DNA of 64,000 nucleotides from Bagarius yarrelli (taxonomy: Eukaryota; Chordata; Actinopteri; Siluriformes; Sisoridae), in the NCBI GenBank assembly GCA_005784505.1, contig VCAZ01000099.1:472501-536500 (forward strand). Direction: 5' to 3'. A program made the translations under genes and the position numbers. The first letter of the stretch is position 1. Each line of letters starts with the position of its first letter. Shown in pieces: positions 61,037-64,000 of the stretch. The notes below the pieces were generated by a model that ran no database searches, had not been told where the DNA came from, and was given only the letters and a program-made list of their open reading frames with translations.

Positions 61037-61848
61037 TCAACTGATATTGCGATGAAGCAATAGTCCAATGTTCTCCATTACCTTCTCCAAGTTCTCATTA
61101 TCCTGTCTGCAAAATAAGTTTTTTCCTGATCTGCTATGCATCCTTTCTTAAAAAACTTCTTTCCAAATAGTTAGAAGTTTTATTACAAATATCTTATTGG
61201 TTATCTATATTCTATGCTACTCACTGTTCCCCGACGCTCGATATGTTTAAAAAAAAACGTTTGTAAAAAAAGCGCCTTCGAAAATCGGATTTGCGATTGT
61301 AGATGCATGTCATTGCATATGCCGTGTAAGACTGAGTTCCTGTGTGGGTTTATTTGGTTGTTTTTCTATAGGAGGACAGGTGTGAAACAGATAAAGATTA
61401 ATGGCAGTTTGCTTACGCTTCCATGATTGTGTGAGCTGGAGGTGAGACGGGCCTTATATACTTGTTTATACATAGTTTGGGTTAACTGGACGAAGATTTA
61501 TTCCCATGTTGCTCCGGATTTCTTAGCAGACAGATAAATAAATGGAAATTGGGAGCATTTGTTACCACTGGGGCCATGTTGCTATCTTAAGGCACAGGGA
61601 GAGCATGCAGAGACCTTTTAGACCAGCACATGTCCTCTGCATCATCTATATATGTCTGGTAGATGGTTTAGTGCATGCTTGCATGGATGCATGGCTGATT
61701 TTCCACAGAGATGTTCAGCTTTCTGCATACTTGAGCTAAATAGTTTCTTCAAACACAAGGGATGCATGTTAATGCACTCCTGGGCAACGCTCTCAAGGTT
61801 AAAGACTGGCTTTTTCTTCCATTTTAATTGCCTTTAGAATGGTAGTGT

Positions 61849-61888
61849 TTGTGTGGGGTGTGTGTGTGTGTGTGTGTTGTGTGTGTGA
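61849..61888. repeat. (GT)n microsatellite, interrupted
   Basis: GT runs with GGG and GTTG interruptions. Confidence 0.9.
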
Positions 61889-62264
61889 TCCGAATGCTTT
61901 CTCAGATCTCTCAGGAGATTCCATGCACCTATCAATTTAATTCTAAATTACTGGCAGACGTGATAAAAGGCTTGCCTCACATCCTTAAACTATCCATAAA
62001 GCATCACAGCGCTTCAAAGTCAGCGCCGTATCTAATAGATGTTTTATTTGCAAGAGGTAGGAATTTTCCCCTAACCACAAACTCAGAAGGGCATTTGATA
62101 AGGGCTGTGTGTCACACTTAAGTTGCGGTAGTGTTTGCGTTTTACAGCGTCTAAAAAAAAACAAAAACTGCGCCCTGTACTTAAACCGGCAACTGAGAAC
62201 TTTTAATGCCTACGCAGGTATAAAGAATCACTCAAGAAACACTCAAGCTCAGTGCCGAGCTCAG

Positions 62265-62452
62265 GTAGTGGTGGCTCATGGTTAAGATGTTGGACTATCA
62301 ACCCAAAGATTGTGGGTTTGATTCCAAGCTTCACCAAGCCACACTGCTGCTGGGCCCCTAAGCAAGGCCCCTAACCCCCAACTGCTTAGTTGTTTAAATA
62401 AGATAAATGTAAGTCGCTCTGGATGAGATCGTCTGCCAAATGTAATGTAATC
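62265..62452 (+). mobile_element. tRNA-derived SINE (family A), full length
   Basis: 'ggtagtggtggctcatggtt', 'aagatgttggactatcaacc', 'gattgtgggtttgattccaa', 'ctgctgggcccctaagcaag', 'gataaatgtaagtcgctctg', ending 'cgtctgccaaatgtaatgta'. All blocks are in order, so it serves as the reference copy for the family. Confidence 0.92.
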
Positions 62453-62544
62453 AGGAGAGATGCGGTTGGGCAAATAATTTTTTCGATGTTAAATAATCTA
62501 CTTCCTTAATTTATCGTATAATTTATAAATTAGCATAAAAAAAC

Positions 62545-62645
62545 TTTACATTTATTTTTTTTTTCCATCCAACTGATCAGTTAAGGGCCTTGCTCAGGGG
62601 CCCAGATTGGAAATTCAACCCACCTTAACCCGCTAAGCTACCACT
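62545..62645 (-). mobile_element. tRNA-derived SINE (family A), internally deleted
   Basis: 'aactttacatttattttttt' then 'cagttaagggccttgctcag' and 'accttaacccgctaagctac'. It lies 100 bp after the preceding SINE in the opposite orientation. Confidence 0.8.
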
Positions 62646-62922
62646 TAGAAGTAATGAAAGACTGGAAAATGAGCATTTATACCCTCTCAGATGGGAGGAG
62701 GGTAAAATAATTATAATATGTGCAGTCTGGAACTTCTTGTTGGCAGTAGCAACTGTAAAAACTTAGCTGGATTTTAGAACCAAACAGCAAAAAAAAACAA
62801 GACAAGGCACATTGTAGCTGATGGTTGTAGAAACTCGTCCAAACGCAAGTGGGTAAGAGAAATTGGGAAATGTTAACATTACAATTTGCTTTGCGTTATT
62901 TTTTAATTAATAAGGCGAAACA

Positions 62923-63025
62923 TATACGAGGGTATCAAAAAGTTTTGACACAGGAAGCGCAGCCTCGCTGCTTTGCGCTGCCATCTGTTGGTTTGTCTTG
63001 AAACTTTTTGATACCCCCTCGTATA
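62923..63025. mobile_element. Mariner-like MITE with 30-bp terminal inverted repeats
   Basis: The left end 'tatacgagggtatcaaaaag' and the right end, read inverted, 'tatacgagggggtatcaaaa' match over about 30 bases with few differences. The core of about 40 bp is non-coding. TA dinucleotides lie at both ends as expected for Tc1/mariner insertion. No transposase is present, so it would need one supplied from elsewhere. Confidence 0.8.
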
Positions 63026-63237
63026 CAAATAGATTTTTATCATATACATTTAAAATCCTCACATACAAAATCATACACGGTATAACATGAAGTGACGTTC
63101 ATTTTAAAACTGACTGTGGTATAAAAATATATATATAAAAGTAAAAATAAATGGGAAAAAAAATAATAAAATGGAATTTAAAATAAAACGAAACAAATAA
63201 AATAGAATAGAATTCGCTTTATGTTCATTCATGAAAA

Positions 63238-63388
63238 CAGTTTAATTTCTTGCCTTTGTAATTGGACAAAGATGAAACAGGGAAGAGGACCTCTGGAAAG
63301 GACCTGAGCCAGAATCAAACCCTGGTTGCCGGAGCACAACCGCGCATGAGGGTGACGGCGCCTTAACCCATTTCACCACGGCGCCGGA
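63238..63388 (-). mobile_element. tRNA-derived SINE (family B)
   Basis: The + strand has 'ctggaaaggacctgagccag', 'aatcaaaccctggttgccgg' (inverse B box) and ends 'taacccatttcaccacggcg'. It is close to the copy at 36225-36360 across its whole length. Confidence 0.78.
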
Positions 63389-64000
63389 CAGTTTATTTTC
63401 TTTTTAATGATGTCAGATAAAATAGATTTTAACACAGGAAAATCTTTTCTGGATGTTGATTGGCTCATCTTCTGTTTGGTTCGTACACTTTTAAGTACTA
63501 ATATTTGTGTATTCTTTACTGTTCCTTTTATTTAAAGCATAGAGACTGTAGAAAAGTAGCATTTATCTGAAATCCTGTGACAGAACTTGTGATTGGTTAT
63601 CTCACTTTTATAAATATGTGTTTTATGTAATCAGCCATCCGCCTGTCTCTGTCCCTGGATTTGGCCGGACCGAGTTTCTCTTGCGGTTGATACCGTTGGC
63701 TTTGCTGTCCGGTTATAATTGCTACTTTTAAAAATGTCCTCTGCCTAAACTGGGAAATTTTGTGCAATCCTTGTACGAGCTCTTCCTTAAAACCCACATA
63801 TATATAAACCTTTAAGCCAGCAAAAGCCATCTGTCTGACTTCATTAATTTGTCGTTAACTGAAAAATGACCTAAAAGTGCCATGCCGTAGGGCAGGAGAC
63901 AGAAGAGTGGCACAGTGAGAGGAAAAAGACAGCAGAGAAGTCATCAGGCTTAGCACGAAGCAGCTGTGTGGTTTGCACAGGAATCCAGAGGATAGTGGAA
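63389..64000. other. Right-edge intron sequence, nothing recognised
   Basis: No repeat of the listed families and no exon is visible. A 77-codon minus-strand frame at 63597-63830 has no recognisable protein. Confidence 0.5.

Overview
The window looks like nuclear genomic DNA from a teleost fish. It is one 64 kb stretch of a large developmental gene and is almost entirely non-coding. The only protein-coding sequence I can defend is two exons of a Roundabout (Robo) axon-guidance receptor on the + strand, best match robo1. Exon 1 (3682-3820) carries the start codon and signal peptide. Exon 2 (27847-28173) encodes the first immunoglobulin domain, the part known in the family to bind Slit. Both exons have good splice sites and matching phases. 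An open-ended intron follows that runs off the right edge.

The fish assignment rests on Robo protein similarity together with the repeats: tRNA-headed SINEs with a tail reading 'gtctgccaaatgc...', Tc1-like transposase remnants, LINE tails encoding 'GHVQR.DSEYIGRRML', and abundant dinucleotide and GATA/GACA microsatellites. An otophysan fish, possibly a catfish, is plausible from the SINE type, but I cannot prove it here.

Layout. 1-2985: upstream flank with a LINE remnant, a fold-back repeat, and a 650 bp GATA/GACA-type array. 2985-3681: CpG-rich promoter/leader candidate. 3682-3820: first coding exon. 3821-27846: intron 1 (24,026 bp), with SINEs, Tc1-like remnants, a long CT tract with higher-order duplication (14.7-15.6 kb), a 103-bp AT-rich tandem repeat (21.66-22.3 kb), and a second GATA/GACA array (23.45-24.0 kb). 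27847-28173: Ig1 exon. 28174-64000: intron 2 (at least 35.8 kb), with a minisatellite that grew out of a LINE reading frame (29.8-30.8 kb), many microsatellites, and a dense SINE cluster at 56-63.4 kb.

I found no rRNA, true tRNA gene, CRISPR array, operon, or second gene on either strand, and no new biological system. The most unusual structure is the 36-bp minisatellite at 29845-30758, whose unit is 12 codons of a LINE reverse transcriptase C-terminal region and which sits in place just upstream of the remaining LINE tail.
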